Positions 25,421 through 36,810 of a DNA stretch of 64,000 nt are shown piece by piece. Source of the DNA: Fallopia convolvulus (Eukaryota; Streptophyta; Magnoliopsida; Caryophyllales; Polygonaceae); contig OZ024721.1 in the NCBI GenBank assembly GCA_964016875.1, positions 14,986,109-15,050,108 on the forward strand, written 5' to 3'. The notes beneath the pieces are model-generated. The model saw only the letters and a program-made list of their open reading frames with translations, did not search any database and was not told the DNA's origin. Position 1 is the stretch's first letter. Each line of letters opens with the position of its first letter. Position numbers and translations under genes: made by a program.

Positions 25421-25802
25421 CAAAACCTTTAATCGAGCTCCCAAACAAAGTTAAAAAATAGATTAAAAAATATGAAGACCCACTATATGAGAATAACATA
25501 ACAATTTGAGATTGTATACGTAATGAAAAAAATTGACATCCAAAGAAATAGCATACACACACTTTTAGAAGAAGTACTAATTGTAAGTTTATACAACAGT
25601 TTTGTTCCTGAAAGACCCTATAATGCCAGAAATTGCAAACTAGCAGATTAGACTCCAAGAACAGCAGAGAATTGGCGTCCAAAGGATTAAACCTGCACCT
25701 GATCAACCAACAAACATTGGAAAGATCTCAACTAATGCACACTGGATAACACAAATAGTAAAACTTAAAACATTATATTATAGGGTTCCTTACTACTACC
25801 AA

Positions 25803-26217
25803 CAACAACAACAACATTGACCCAGTTCAGTACCCCTCAAGGGAGTATCTGGGGGGTCAAGATGGGGACACCCCTGACTTAAAGAAGCTGCGGAGGTGCG
25901 ACCGAGAGACCCAAAGAGGCCGAAAACCCACAACAGTTGTAAGAAGCAAAGAGGCAACATACATGAAACGAAAGCAAAACGACACGAAAGAGAGAACACA
26001 AAGCAAGAGCAAAACGGGAAAAGAAGAAAAACACAGGAGCAAACAGTGCAAGAAACCCAAACTGCGCAAACCCCAAGCGAAAACCGGTTGTCCCGGTGGC
26101 TAGCTGTTGTCTCTCACTTGGATCACCTCCCTCCACTTGTCTCTACAAGCTGCTAAATCTGCTGAAATCCCCAACTGGCTAAAGTCTTGTCTTATACTAT
26201 CCTTCCAGCACTTCTTT
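25803..26217 (-). mobile_element. 5'-truncated RTE-type LINE copy with 19-bp target duplication
   Basis: A perfect 19-bp direct repeat (ggttccttactactaccaa) flanks this interval at 25784-25802 and 26218-26236. On the minus strand the insert begins inside a protein ending WKDSIRQDFSQLG followed by CRDKWREVIQVRDNS and a stop. This matches the C-terminal end of plant RTE-clade ORF2, where a W-x-D then DR-x-x-WR pattern closes the protein. A GC-rich 3' UTR with ggggtactgaactgggtca and a (TTG)n tail (plus strand 25803-25815) complete it. The untouched target duplication suggests a fairly recent insertion. A tRNA-headed SINE is less likely because of the coding tail. Confidence 0.85.
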
Positions 26218-26236
26218 GGTTCCTTACTACTACCAA

Positions 26237-27396
26237 TGAAGGTAAATATAATACAAGAGTTACCAAGCTTACTTTCATCCCAAAAACAAGCATTAACTCC
26301 CAACAAGCCTAGGAGAAAATTACCATGCCACCTCCATGTATTTAACAAAAGGATAACACACTGACTTAGACCATAAGCAAAGTTGAAACAAGCAGAATTC
26401 CTCAAGATTTGAAAAGGATACCCTAAAAGAAAGTGAGTCATCTTTAAATCATGAAGATAGCAAACTGGATAAAAATATAACTTGAATGTTTTGAACAATT
26501 TAATCATTTTATAAGAAAAGAAAGAAGAATAGGAGGTATGAAACTTAACCAAGCTGAGGCATAGAGACTTAAAAATAAAAGATACTTTGAGCAAAGTGGA
26601 TAAAAGCAAAGAGCAACACCATTGATTGAAATCAGATAATAACAGTTGTTTTTATACCATGCACAAGTTAACAGAAGCCTGAATTTGTATTGGAATAAAA
26701 CTCAGTTGGAAGGAAAATTCAGAATACAAACAACAAATAAAGTTCAAAAAGCAAACTGGGTTTAAGATGATGCATTTAAACACAATGATCTCACAAAAAT
26801 AAAAGTAAAAGAGTATTACCAGGTGAAGATTCAATTGTAGCCACAAAACTTTCAGAACAAAATGCATATGACTTATGATACAAAAATGTTCATCATTAAG
26901 TTTAGGATCCTTGCAAGGCCATGGAAGTACCAAATTCTCAACTCTGTCTACCAACCCAGAAAGGGGCAAACAAAGGAAAAAGTGATGGAATCCATGAAGC
27001 CATACAAGGAACAAATGCTTACTTGTTCAAATTCCATCTTTCAGAACCTTTGAACTGCCATTAAAGATGCTTATAGGTTCATCATTTCCAATTGCAAGAA
27101 TCCAATAGTTAAAGTAAGACAGCAGCTCAACCTTAGAGAAAGCAAGAAAGCATGCCATCCAAGGTAGCCATTGTACAAAACCACAAGTAAGGATGGTCAA
27201 ATTATGAGCATACCAAGTGCCCAACTTCAATTGTATCTTTAAGAAATGAGGCAGCATAAACCAAGCAACTGCCTTGCACCACCAGGTACAACACAAAGCA
27301 GGTATAAGCCACCAATCATCCCTGAGATCAGTAAAGAAATTATTGTAACACCAGCAAAAGACCAAAGAAAAACACAGGGGAACCACAGAAAGCACC
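26237..27396. other. Intergenic region without recognised genes
   Basis: Several 60-130-codon ORFs occur on both strands but none shows a known motif. At about 27370-27440 a 36-40-bp unit containing caggggaacca and gcaccctaaggag is repeated twice in tandem. The region may include downstream sequence of the truncated PPR gene. Confidence 0.4.
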
Positions 27397-27882
27397 CTAA
27401 GGAGCCAACACAGGGGAACCAAGGCAGCACCCTAAGGAGTCAAATAGTTTCTCCTCCAAACACAATCCCTTGACTAAGGAATTGAAGGAAAAGACACCTA
27501 GGCGATATCCATTCTTCAAAATGACACCAAAAGCAGAATACCCAACACTCCCTGATTTCATACTAGAACAGCAATTTAGCAATATATTCATGACGATGAG
27601 ATTTGTTCTCATCCGAAGAACACCAGAAACATGCAGCCTCTTGTAGAAGGATATGGGGACGGAGAAATGCTGGGACTTAACTAGAGCGCTGAATAGCCTA
27701 CGGAACCATAAAATTGGCGGTGGAGGACTCGTACAAAGCATCTGGTCGAAGAAGTAGTGGGCTTCATTTATGTCAACTTTTCTCGATTCACAATCAATAG
27801 TCAGAAATTTCTGAAGTGCACTGTATCTAACATCATTAGAAGCAGGTGAAGGGAGCTTTTCGGTGATACCTCTCCCAGACAT
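27397..27882 (-). pseudogene. Truncated PPR protein gene, Rf-like P class
   Basis: The 161-codon minus-strand ORF begins MSGRGITEKLPS and contains the N-terminal region typical of restorer-of-fertility-like PPR proteins. The landmarks are EAHYFFDQML, WFRRLFSALVKSQHF, SFYKRLHVSGV, MNILLNCCSS and FNSLVKGLCLEEK, which form about three degenerate 35-residue repeats. PPR proteins bind organelle RNA, and this subclass often acts in mitochondria. Homology stops at about 27440, just after KGLCLEEK, where 10 or more further repeats would be expected; unrelated sequence then runs to a stop. No obvious transit peptide precedes the repeats. It is probably a gene fragment; a splice to a distant exon cannot be excluded. 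Confidence 0.7.
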
Positions 27883-28549
27883 TCTTTAGTATTCAATTAG
27901 GGTTACAGAATGCTCCCAAATGGCGTGAGGTGAAGACGACTAACCAACAACACTGCAAAGCTGTGAATTGTAGAAGACAAAATCGGCATAAATTGAATGA
28001 ATCTCCATATTCGAAAGATCAATAGGATCTAGAAGAAGTGAATGAACGCGCGAGTAAAAGTAACAAAATTTACCAAGTCAATTGGGAAGGGGATTTTCGT
28101 TTTGATGCTCGAACGGAGGTGGAAGACTCGCCTGATGAAAGTATGAGACTATGAGGCGGTGCAAGGAGAAGGCGGCGCGAGCCCTTCCTGTTTTTACCAT
28201 ACACGAGAATGATGAGCATGGAGAAAACAACATTAGTCCAACTAGTTGTGTGGGAGAGCAACTACTCTAAACGGGCCAGTAAGCTTGGCCCATACCCAAT
28301 TGCACAAAAACGCCCAAAGCTATAGATGGGGCATGTTATGCATAACACACAAAATTTTGTAAATTTGTTAACAAGTCCACATGATTTGTTAGCTCTCTTC
28401 CTCGTAGGCGATACAATTTGCACATGGGGACTGTGGGGAGTTTCCGCCGACGGTGTTGCCCATTCTGGCTTTGCCGGCGCCGATTTCAAAGACGTTTGTT
28501 CAATGTTGCCTGCGCTGATGATTAATTTCGCTCCTAAAACCGCTGCATA

Positions 28550-28985
28550 TTCCCTCCGTTCAAAATAAGATCTCAAGATTGTGTTGTGTAATTGACCCTA
28601 ATTGAAGACCGAAGATCAATTTCCTTGTCAACAAACAAGATTCGGATGATAATTAACCTAAAACTAATCAATTTGAGCATAAATAAAGTTTTAAAATTCT
28701 GTAAAATTAAACAAATGAAAGTGAACAATTTCCTCTCCATTTGAGTGCAATTAGGTGTATATATTAGTGGAATATGGCATACTTTGTTGATTTTGTGTGT
28801 TTATTGGTTTGAATTTGTACAAATTCAGGATGCAATTAAATTGTGGTTGTTTAGGGTTCTATAACTCTATCAAATTCCTTTTCTGGATAGGAGGGATTAG
28901 CTTAATAAGAGGACATCGGTGTTTAGAGGCAAGGATGACGATAGAAAACAACCCGGGAGAAGGCGGTAGCTGCCGACGGAGGGAA
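28550..28985. mobile_element. Possible Stowaway-like MITE
   Basis: The left end TTCCCTCCGT (28550-28559) and the right end ACGGAGGGAA (28976-28985) are exact inverted repeats, each flanked by TA. TA plus CTCCCTCCGT-like ends are the Stowaway signature. The inner sequence next to the two ends does not match, so chance is possible. Confidence 0.4.
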
Positions 28986-29633
28986 TAATAATTTTGACCG
29001 GCAATTTGAGTGAGAAAGCGCAGGGGAGATAAGGGAGGAAGAAGATGTGGGGTTCAGGGATTAATTTGCAAATGATATAATTTTAGGGCTTTATTATTAG
29101 TTTTAGTGGGTTATATATGGTAGTTAATAGTTATGTATCTAAAACCTATAAAACAACCAAAATGAAACGAGAAATGGGCAGATCTGAGCTCAAAGCTATA
29201 TCACTACTTGTTCTTGAGTTTGGGAAACAAGTTTATGCTGATATGAGAAATGTAAAGAGAAAAGAGACTCACGTCATCAGAATGTAATTATCACCCAATT
29301 CAGAATTCTCAAAGACATGGCTTCAGGGTAGAGTTTACAAGAGTTGCCAAGCTTTACAAAAGGCCCAACTGTACAAAAGGGGCTAATTGAAACACCCTCA
29401 TCAGAAGTTTCAATCAAACACACAAATGGGTAAAAAATCACAAAATTTCAGGGCAAAGAATGATGAATAGTGAAATTAGAGAAAATTGTAGAATCAATCA
29501 ACCTTGCCAACAGTTGCAGCCCGGCCGGTGGGGCCGGGTGGGCGCAAGCCCAGGGCCCATAATTTTTAGGGGCCCAAATTTTTTAAAATGTACTATATAT
29601 AAAAGAGTGTTTAAAACATTATAAATTACAAGT

Positions 29634-29688
29634 TGGTCTAGTGGAATAGTGTTTTTATATTTATTAAAGAGGTCTTGGGTTCAAATCC
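29634..29688 (+). other. tRNA-like A and B boxes (possible Pol III promoter)
   Basis: TGGTCTAGTGG (29634-29644) matches the A-box consensus and GGTTCAAATCC (29678-29688) matches the B box, 33 nucleotides apart as in a tRNA. The T arm can nearly form, but the acceptor and anticodon stems are poor. This is a tRNA relic or a tRNA-derived SINE head. Confidence 0.55.
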
Positions 29689-30529
29689 CACCACTTTTAA
29701 CTATATTAATTTTTAAATGTGGGCACTATTATATATCTTTTATTTAATTTATCTTTCTTTACTATTAATCAATTAGTGTAGTCATGTATTACCATAGTTA
29801 TTGTAAATGATTCTTATTTATATAATTGTCTATATTGGTTACTTTTTATTAGATTTAAAATATACGACATATGCATTTAAAAAATCTTATTTCTTTTATT
29901 CATACATTGTTATATGATGATAGAATTGTGATCAGATGGGAGATATTGCTACAGTGTTTTATGCGGGCATTTATGAGCCGTTCGATCTCTTGTTTTAATG
30001 GCCAAGATTGCTTACACGTGTTTAAGTGATTTTTTATAAAATGAAGACACGGAGGGTTATTTTCGTCCTTTCCCCCATTAAATTAGAACATATGTTGCAG
30101 GGGTCTTCTTCAACCTAGCATCGTGGGTTTTCATTCGCCTATTTCGATCGATTCCTCTCCATGCTTGTTGCATCTTGCTTCTTCTGATTTGTTTGGCTTC
30201 TTTTGTTGATTCCGACCCCAATTTATATTCTCTCTTCATAGATTTTTTTATAGATCTATTTTCTATGGTTCCAAGTTCACAATTGGGGTTTTTTTCAAAA
30301 TTTGGAGATTGGTACTTCGGTTGCACGTTTTTGTGTATTTTGGACCGATTTTTGTTGATTATAATCAAACCTTTGAAGATTGTGTATGTTTTGCTTTACA
30401 TTTTCAAGTTTTTGATTGAAAACAAAGGCTAATGTCCAATGCTCATCTAACCGCCCACCATGTGTTCGACAAAATGCCCAAATGGTCAACTTAGTGTTTA
30501 GAGCACTTTTTTTACCAATTGTTCATAAA

Positions 30530-31790
30530 TAATGAACCTAGCATACCAAATCATTAAGTCATACCATTTATTAACTAGAATGCATGACACACGTAACAAG
30601 TTTTGTGAATTTAATTTCATGAACCATATTGATAAATGTTATGAACCTAATCATATAAAGACATGAACCCACAAAATACGATTTATGTACTAGATTACAT
30701 GTCAAAAATAACAAGTATTATGAATTAAATTTCATGAATCTTAATGACAATTGTTATGAACCTAACCATATAATGACTTGAACCAACATAATATCATTTA
30801 CGAAAACATGACACAAATAACAAGTATTATGAATTAAATTTTCATAAACCTTATTGACAATTGTTATGAACTTGACCGTCTAAAGCCATGAACCACTAGT
30901 CCAACTTTTATGATCTAAAAATCGTAAGATGAAATATTGTAAACTTATACTTATAAAAAACATGAACTAAAAGAACAAAAGTCATGAACCAAAACAACTA
31001 GTATGACTTAAAAAACATGAGCTATAAGATAAACTATTAAGAATTAAAAGTCATGAACCATAAAAAATATTATGAACCTAGCTTACAAAAACATGAACCA
31101 AAAGAACAATTATCATGAACCAAAAGACACCAAAACAAAATAGTAACTCTCATGAACTAAAAGACATGAACCATTAGATGAACTTTTGATGAACCTAAAG
31201 TTAGATAAACATGAACCAAAAGAACAATTAATTATAAACAAAAAGGCAAGAAACAATAAGAATTGAAAGACATGAACAATAAGAATTATTATGAACCTAG
31301 CTTACAAAAACATGAACCGAAAGAACAATTATCATGAACCAAAAGATACGAAACAAAATAATAACTAGCATGAACTAAAAGAAATGAACCATAAGAATTA
31401 TTATGAACCTACCTTGCAAAAACATGAACCGAAAGAACAATTATCATGAACCAAAAGATACGAAACAAAATAATAACTAGCATGAACTAAAAGAAATGAA
31501 CCATATGAATTATAATGAACCTAGCTTACAAAAACATGAACTAAAAGAACAAGTACTATGAACCAAAAATCACAAAGAAAATAATAACTAGCATGAACTA
31601 AAAGACATGAACCATATGATGAACTTTGATGAACCTAAGGTTATTTAAACATGAACCAAAAGAACAATTGTTATAAACAAAAAAGTATGTAACAACATTT
31701 ATGAACCATAAGAAGAAATATTATGAACATTACTTAAAAAATCATGAACCAAAAGAACAACCGATACGAACAAAAAGGCATGACCGTATC
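30530..31790. repeat. Degenerate minisatellite, 112-bp higher-order period
   Basis: The region is built of short units around catgaacc(a)aaaagaacaa. Between about 31200 and 31650 they form a clear 112-bp higher-order period: the landmark catgaac recurs at 31311, 31423 and 31535 with near-identical flanks. Left of this the units are more diverged. It lies wholly inside the hAT-like element. Confidence 0.85.
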
Positions 31791-31797
31791 AAGAATT

Positions 31798-31867
31798 AGC
31801 CTATGTGGGATTTGAACCCACATCTATGTGCACATGCACATTGCTCTACCATTTGAGCTAATAGGCT
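31798..31867 (-). pseudogene. tRNA pseudogene
   Basis: On the minus strand the 70 bases fold as a tRNA. There is a perfect 7-bp acceptor stem (AGCCTAT/ATAGGCT), T8-A9, a D arm GCTC-AAATGGTA-GAGC, and a T arm GTGGG-TTCAAAT-CCCAC. The anticodon arm is two bases short: a 5-bp stem closes a 6-base loop, CATGTG, so no normal anticodon is presented. It therefore looks non-functional or tRNA-derived. Confidence 0.75.
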
Positions 31868-33204
31868 ACCAAATACATAATTTCTCAAGTGTCAAATGCA
31901 CATTTCTCATTTGTCACTAATATAACAAGATCCATAGAAACTTACATTGAGATTTCTCCTAAGAGGACTTAGTAGACAACTTCAACAATGAACTAACAAT
32001 CTTCTTTTCATCGACCAATACATGTGAAAATCAGTGAATACTTATTTTACTTACTAACAACAAAGGGCTAAAAATTGGGAATTTGGGGCTAATTGATTTT
32101 ACTAAAAAACGATTATACGATTGAGTTGTTTATTTCCAACTTAGAATTTTAAACTATAAAATTAAACAAACTTGCTATCATAAACAGGGAGCACTTGTAG
32201 ATTGCAAGCAAATTTCTACTTGAACCCCCAAAAACAAACCCTAGAAAATTAAAATCCAATTCATGCATACCTTTCTTTGTTTCCTTATTCATGCTTTTGA
32301 TGAACCGAATTCGACACTTTGGATTGAGCTAGAGTGCAAGAGATCTCTCAAGTTGATGGTAGATTTCCCCCACAAATGTGTTTAGTTGCTTGAGGCGATC
32401 TTGCTTTGCGGCGTTTTGTTCAGAGAAGAAGGTTGAAGATGATGTGAGATGGGATTTTTAGGTAAGGGGTATTTTTGTCTTGCCAACACAAATTTTATCA
32501 TTATTACGCTCCGTGCCATTAAAACTAACGCGCGTCTCTCATATGTATTTTTTGTTAGAATCATTTTGTTTTAATCAGGACCGTTCATACATGTAATCTA
32601 ACGGTCTAAAAATGCTCGCATTTTTTACCCTATCAATTAGTGCCACCTGAGCGCGACTCTATGATGATAGCACCCAATTTTACGTATGTAATTAAGTTAA
32701 ATTTAGCAAATTATTTTATAAATTCTTCGTATCTTAATATTATAACAAGAACAAATTTATACAAAAGTATTATAAAATTTTACGAAAAATGTCTAAAAAT
32801 TATATAAAAAGGGCCCTTTTATTGTAATTCGCCCCGGGCATCTAAAATGTATGGATCGGCCCTAGTTGTAGTGGGGTGTACATCAGCAGCTGGATGGACG
32901 AAATTAGGGCTACAATCATCCGTTTTTACTCCTTGAAATTCATCTAAGCAATGATTTAACAACAAGAAGATGAATATAAATGGGGTCTTTTTTTTGCAGA
33001 AAGAAAGAGAGATTTAAGAGGGAAGAGTACCAAAGAGTGACGAGTGTAATCGGTGATTTAGCCCCTGTTTGTGCCCATGTACTCGCGATTTTGTAAAATT
33101 ACTGACACTCACCCGATATTATGAATCTGTGAACACCCATCTTTTGTACTACTTTTTTGTTCAAAGTCCTTAAGAGGGTCATAAGAAAGATTAGCAATTT
33201 TTTT

Positions 33205-33788
33205 AAAGGCCAAATGGTGATAAATAATTCAAACTTTCACTTTACAGTGTTCAATAGCACCAACTTTCAAAAAAAAAATACAATCACTAACTTTAAGGGT
33301 AGTGGTGTTTAGTAGCACTAATTTTGAAAAAAAAAATTCACCAAAAGGTGGTGGTGTTTAACGATACTGCAGGGACAATTTCTATACGGTAACAAGAACG
33401 TGATGAAAACAAGGTTGATCGAAGCGATAAAATATTCATAGACAAAGACCGAAGTTGGTACGAATGCTAAAAGCTTTAGCCCAATCAAGGCAACTAAATT
33501 CGATATCGAGATGAAACCCATGGGCCAAGTAAAGTCGACCAAAGGTGATGGACGTCGAAATGGGATCTGGACATGACCCGAGTCAAGTTCTAATCGAGTC
33601 TAAGAATATCTTATGCCGCTAAACGCCATCATTTTTTAAATTGGTGAGTATTTTTTATTTTTTTTCAAATTTGGTGTCATTGAACACCACTACCCTTAAA
33701 GTTGGTGATTATATTTGATTTTGTGAAAGTTGATGCTATTGAATACCACAAAGTAAAAGTTAGTGTTATTTATCATCATTTGGCCTTT
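33205..33788. mobile_element. Foldback element with about 130-bp inverted arms
   Basis: The arm 33205-33330 is mirrored by 33655-33788. Both contain aaaggccaaatg(g/a)tgataaata, ttcaatagca(c/t)caacttt and aactttaagggtagtggtgtt in the same order. The 320-bp centre has no coding sequence and has a different, less AT-rich composition. No target duplication could be fixed among the T-runs. Confidence 0.8.
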
Positions 33789-34199
33789 TCTAAAACAACT
33801 TGGGCATATAAGCCGACCTTTAACTAATTTAATAATTGTCAAGCCTTACTGGATGATAATGACATTTGTGGCCATTAAACCTCGTGTTAGAATCCCCTCC
33901 TCATTGTAATAACCCAACTGTCTTTTATGAAAAAAAAACTACCTTAATAATCAAAATTATATAAGAATGGATACAAAGAATCTCTTTAATTAGTGAGGTA
34001 AAGTTAGTAGACCGAGGTTATGTAGTAGCAAAAGATGTATTGCTCGATGCGTTTACATACACTAAGGTTATATAGCAGCAAAAGTTGTATTGCTACACAC
34101 TAACTGATATTCTTAGTTCACACTAAGACCAAAAAAAACTGATATTCTTAGTACATATGAAAAGGTCGCAGAATACACTATATCAAAGAGAGAGTGAAA

Positions 34200-34720
34200 T
34201 ATATCCAAAATGAACCAAATCCTACCTGGAAGTTGGATCAAAAAATTCAAAAATATAACTATTCCAAGAAACGATATCCAAGATTGGGTATACTTGTGGC
34301 CAAGCACAAATGGATGGTTACAACAAGATCAACAATAAAAATGATAACACAACAACGAAATCTGAAAAAAAAAACTGGAATTGGATTTGGGCTCTAAATG
34401 AACCGCCAAAGGTTAAAAATTTCATTTGGAGAGTATGCTTTGATGGACTACTAACAAAAGCAAGACCTAACACAAAGTAAGATACCAGTTATACAAGAGT
34501 GTCTGTTCTACTCATATTATGGGGATGATTCTTTCCACATATTTTTACATTGCTCTTACACTTGACAAACGATGTCATTTATTTACAGGATTACACTAGA
34601 ATAATAGCTGATCTGGACTCTCAAAATGAATGAATAAAGGACATTGTATACAAACTTTGTGAAAAATGGACAAAAAAAAATTAGCCATAATATTGATAGG
34701 ATGATGGTCAATATGGTATA
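34200..34720 (+). pseudogene. LINE zf-RVT relic
   Basis: At about 34375-34480 the plus strand reads WIWALNEPPKVKNFIWRVCF followed by DGLLTKARPN. This is the core of the zf-RVT domain found after reverse transcriptase in plant L1 LINEs (W-x-x-PPK-x-K-x-F-x-WR). Cysteine/histidine partners follow only in broken frames. No RT is left upstream. Confidence 0.7.
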
Positions 34721-35005
34721 ACAGAATTAAAACAATGTTTGATGGTCAAAACATTATCATGAATCTATATCAGTTTAATCTTAATCCAGGAAAAACTAGG
34801 AGATGGCCCAACAACAACATGTAGAAAAAGCTAACCAAGACGCGTGACCGAATAACCAAATAGGTTGTAGACACCAAGATAGATGGAAAAGATGGAAAAG
34901 ACCATGACTTGGATGGTTTGAATTAAACGCAAATGCGTCAAAGACATGGAATGGAAAACATTACTATTGAATAGGTTATGAGAAAGCGGGTCTCCAAAAT
35001 ATTGG

Positions 35006-35006
35006 C

Positions 35007-35044
<38 letters not shown>

Positions 35045-35075
35045 GGTCTCCAAAATACTGCTGGTGGTGGTGTTG

Positions 35076-35117
<42 letters not shown>

Positions 35118-35128
35118 CTCGTCGTCGT
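35006..35128. repeat. Compound (TTG)n and (GTC)n microsatellite
   Basis: About 13 TTG units (35006-35045) are followed, after a short duplicated phrase (tctccaaaatactg versus tctccaaaatattg), by about 17 GTC units (35077-35128). It produces spurious poly-Cys, poly-Ser, poly-Leu and poly-Val ORFs. Confidence 0.95.
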
Positions 35129-36312
35129 ATTACTGCATCAGTTTTTTTTGTTCACACAACAATGCTTTGTATGGCATATACAACTGCTTTGCTTATATTG
35201 TTGGGTCTTTCTTTAGGATAATCAGCTATTGACAAGTAAGCATTCTTTTTGAAAAAACAGGGCATGAGATTGAAATAAAGAGTAAAATGTGATTCTGGAT
35301 AAATCTACCATAATGTGCCTTTTGTTCACCCATCTATTTTGCTCATTGTTTCAAAGGAACAACACCAGATTGCAGTGCTTGCGTAGAACATCAGAACAAA
35401 GGCAAGAGCTAGATTTAGTGTTTCTAATTTTGTACTCTCTCAATTTATTACACGTCTTTGTAAAATTCAGTTCAGTTCAGTTCTATAGATGTGTACAGCA
35501 GAAGAATTTCATTTGTGTTGTATTCTATCAAATAGAGCCTGCGTAGCCTTCCTCTCGATCAAAGGCAGTCTCGAAATCAAAAGTACTTTGCATATATTAT
35601 GAGTTTGTCTCTTCTTCCTCTAAATTATATATTGTTATCCTTCATATAATATTGTTATGAAATTGTTCCAAAAGTCCCCAGGAGTCATTATTCTTTGGAC
35701 GCATATTATTGTGCCAACATCATTTTCCTTTAAATGCACATTGGGATAATTTACTCTATTATGCGTTATCTCAATCAATATTAGTTGTTTAGGCAACAAA
35801 TTTGTTTTTTTTTGTCACCAAAAATATCTCGCTGGCATTGGCCCAACGAATTTTGTATTTTTATCTCACCAAGTTCAGACTGGGCGACAAGAATTGCTAC
35901 CCTAGTTTCAGAAATACGAACTGAGATTAATGTTACCATAAGGTAACACTTTATTGTTGCGTTCAACCTCTCAATCAATGAATTGTCTGTCAAGAACTGA
36001 CGTCTTAACTGTTACACCCACCTTTCATGGGCCAGACGCCGAAACCTCATATCTTGTGCGTGGATGTGGAAACCAACAACAATGACCAAACATTTCGCTT
36101 TGGTTCAAAAAGTTAAAAATAAATAAATAAAGCGGTAATCACAAAAATTAAGAAACACGTCTTCCTCTAAAATTAGATAACAAACAAAGGACAAACCAAG
36201 AAAAAAGGACAACCCTCAATACCCCAAACAAAAACACCTTCACCACCCCCTTTCTCAATTTTGCCAAAGCAATTCAAAAACCTCTTACAAACACACACAA
36301 CACATAAATTAA

Positions 36313-36810
36313 ATGGCGAAGCCGGAACATTATGACCAAGTCAAGAGCAACCTCGAGGACGTGTTCAAGCGGTTCGATCTCGACTCAGACGGGTCCCTAA
36401 CCCAACTCGAGCTAGCGGCCCTCCTCCGGTCCCTGGGGCTCAAGCCCACGGGCGACAAGCTCTACGCCCTCTTAGCCAACATCGACTCCAACGGGAACGG
36501 CTCGATTGAGTTCGACGAGCTCGTCGACGCCGTAGTCTCTCAATTGACCGACACCAAACACATCCTGAGCCAGGATCAGCTCATGGAGGTTTTCGTCTCG
36601 CTCGATCGAGACGGGAACGGCTTCCTCTCGCCCACAGAGCTGGCTAAGGCTATGGGGAAAGTGGGCCATCCTTTGACGTATAAGGAGCTTATTGAGCTCA
36701 TGAATGAGGCGGACACGGATGGTGATGGCTTGATCAGTTTTAGTGAGTTTCAGGCTATCATGGGCAAATCTGCGGCCGAGTTTTTTGATAATATGTACAT
36801 TGTAGGATGA
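36313..36810 (+). CDS. Calmodulin-like protein with four EF-hands (CML15/16/18-like)
   Basis: An intronless 165-residue calcium sensor. The four 12-residue loops are DLDSDGSLTQLE (22-33), DSNGNGSIEFDE (58-69), DRDGNGFLSPTE (98-109) and DTDGDGLISFSE (134-145). Each has Asp at position 1, Gly at 6 and Glu at 12, so all four should bind calcium. The phrase SLTQLELAALLRSLGLKP and the PLTYKEL segment before EF4 are typical of the plant CML15/16/18 group. It likely acts as a soluble calcium-dependent regulator; partners cannot be inferred. The coding region is strikingly GC-rich against its AT-rich flanks, normal for single-exon CMLs. The start is the first ATG after an A-rich leader (ttaaatggcg). 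Confidence 0.96.
   Translation: MAKPEHYDQVKSNLEDVFKRFDLDSDGSLTQLELAALLRSLGLKPTGDKLYALLANIDSNGNGSIEFDELVDAVVSQLTDTKHILSQDQLMEVFVSLDRDGNGFLSPTELAKAMGKVGHPLTYKELIELMNEADTDGDGLISFSEFQAIMGKSAAEFFDNMYIVG

Larger units (their letters stand above)
29520..32863. mobile_element. 3.3-kb hAT-like element carrying minisatellite and tRNA-like DNA
   Basis: The left end is GC-rich (cccggccggtggggccgg then agggcccataa); the right end, reversed, reads agggccgatcc then gggccctttttata. Flanks are an 8-bp repeat with one mismatch: agttgcag (29512-29519) and agttgtag (32864-32871). The joined flanks read on smoothly as host sequence. No transposase ORF was found. Inside are an A/B-box pair at 29634-29688, a 112-bp tandem array, and a tRNA pseudogene at 31798-31867. 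Confidence 0.65.

Noticed and set aside
28262..28576. 104-codon minus-strand ORF and 80-codon plus-strand ORF in a GC-rich patch
   Set aside because: Both frames look protein-like for about 50 codons but neither matches a family I can name, and there are no splice or start signals that favour one. Left out for lack of support.
30530..31790. CRISPR-like array
   Set aside because: Units are adjacent and diverged, without unique spacers; the DNA is plant nuclear. It is a minisatellite.
34978..35232. Cysteine-, serine- and valine-homopolymer ORFs
   Set aside because: Direct translation of the TTG/GTC microsatellite in different frames.
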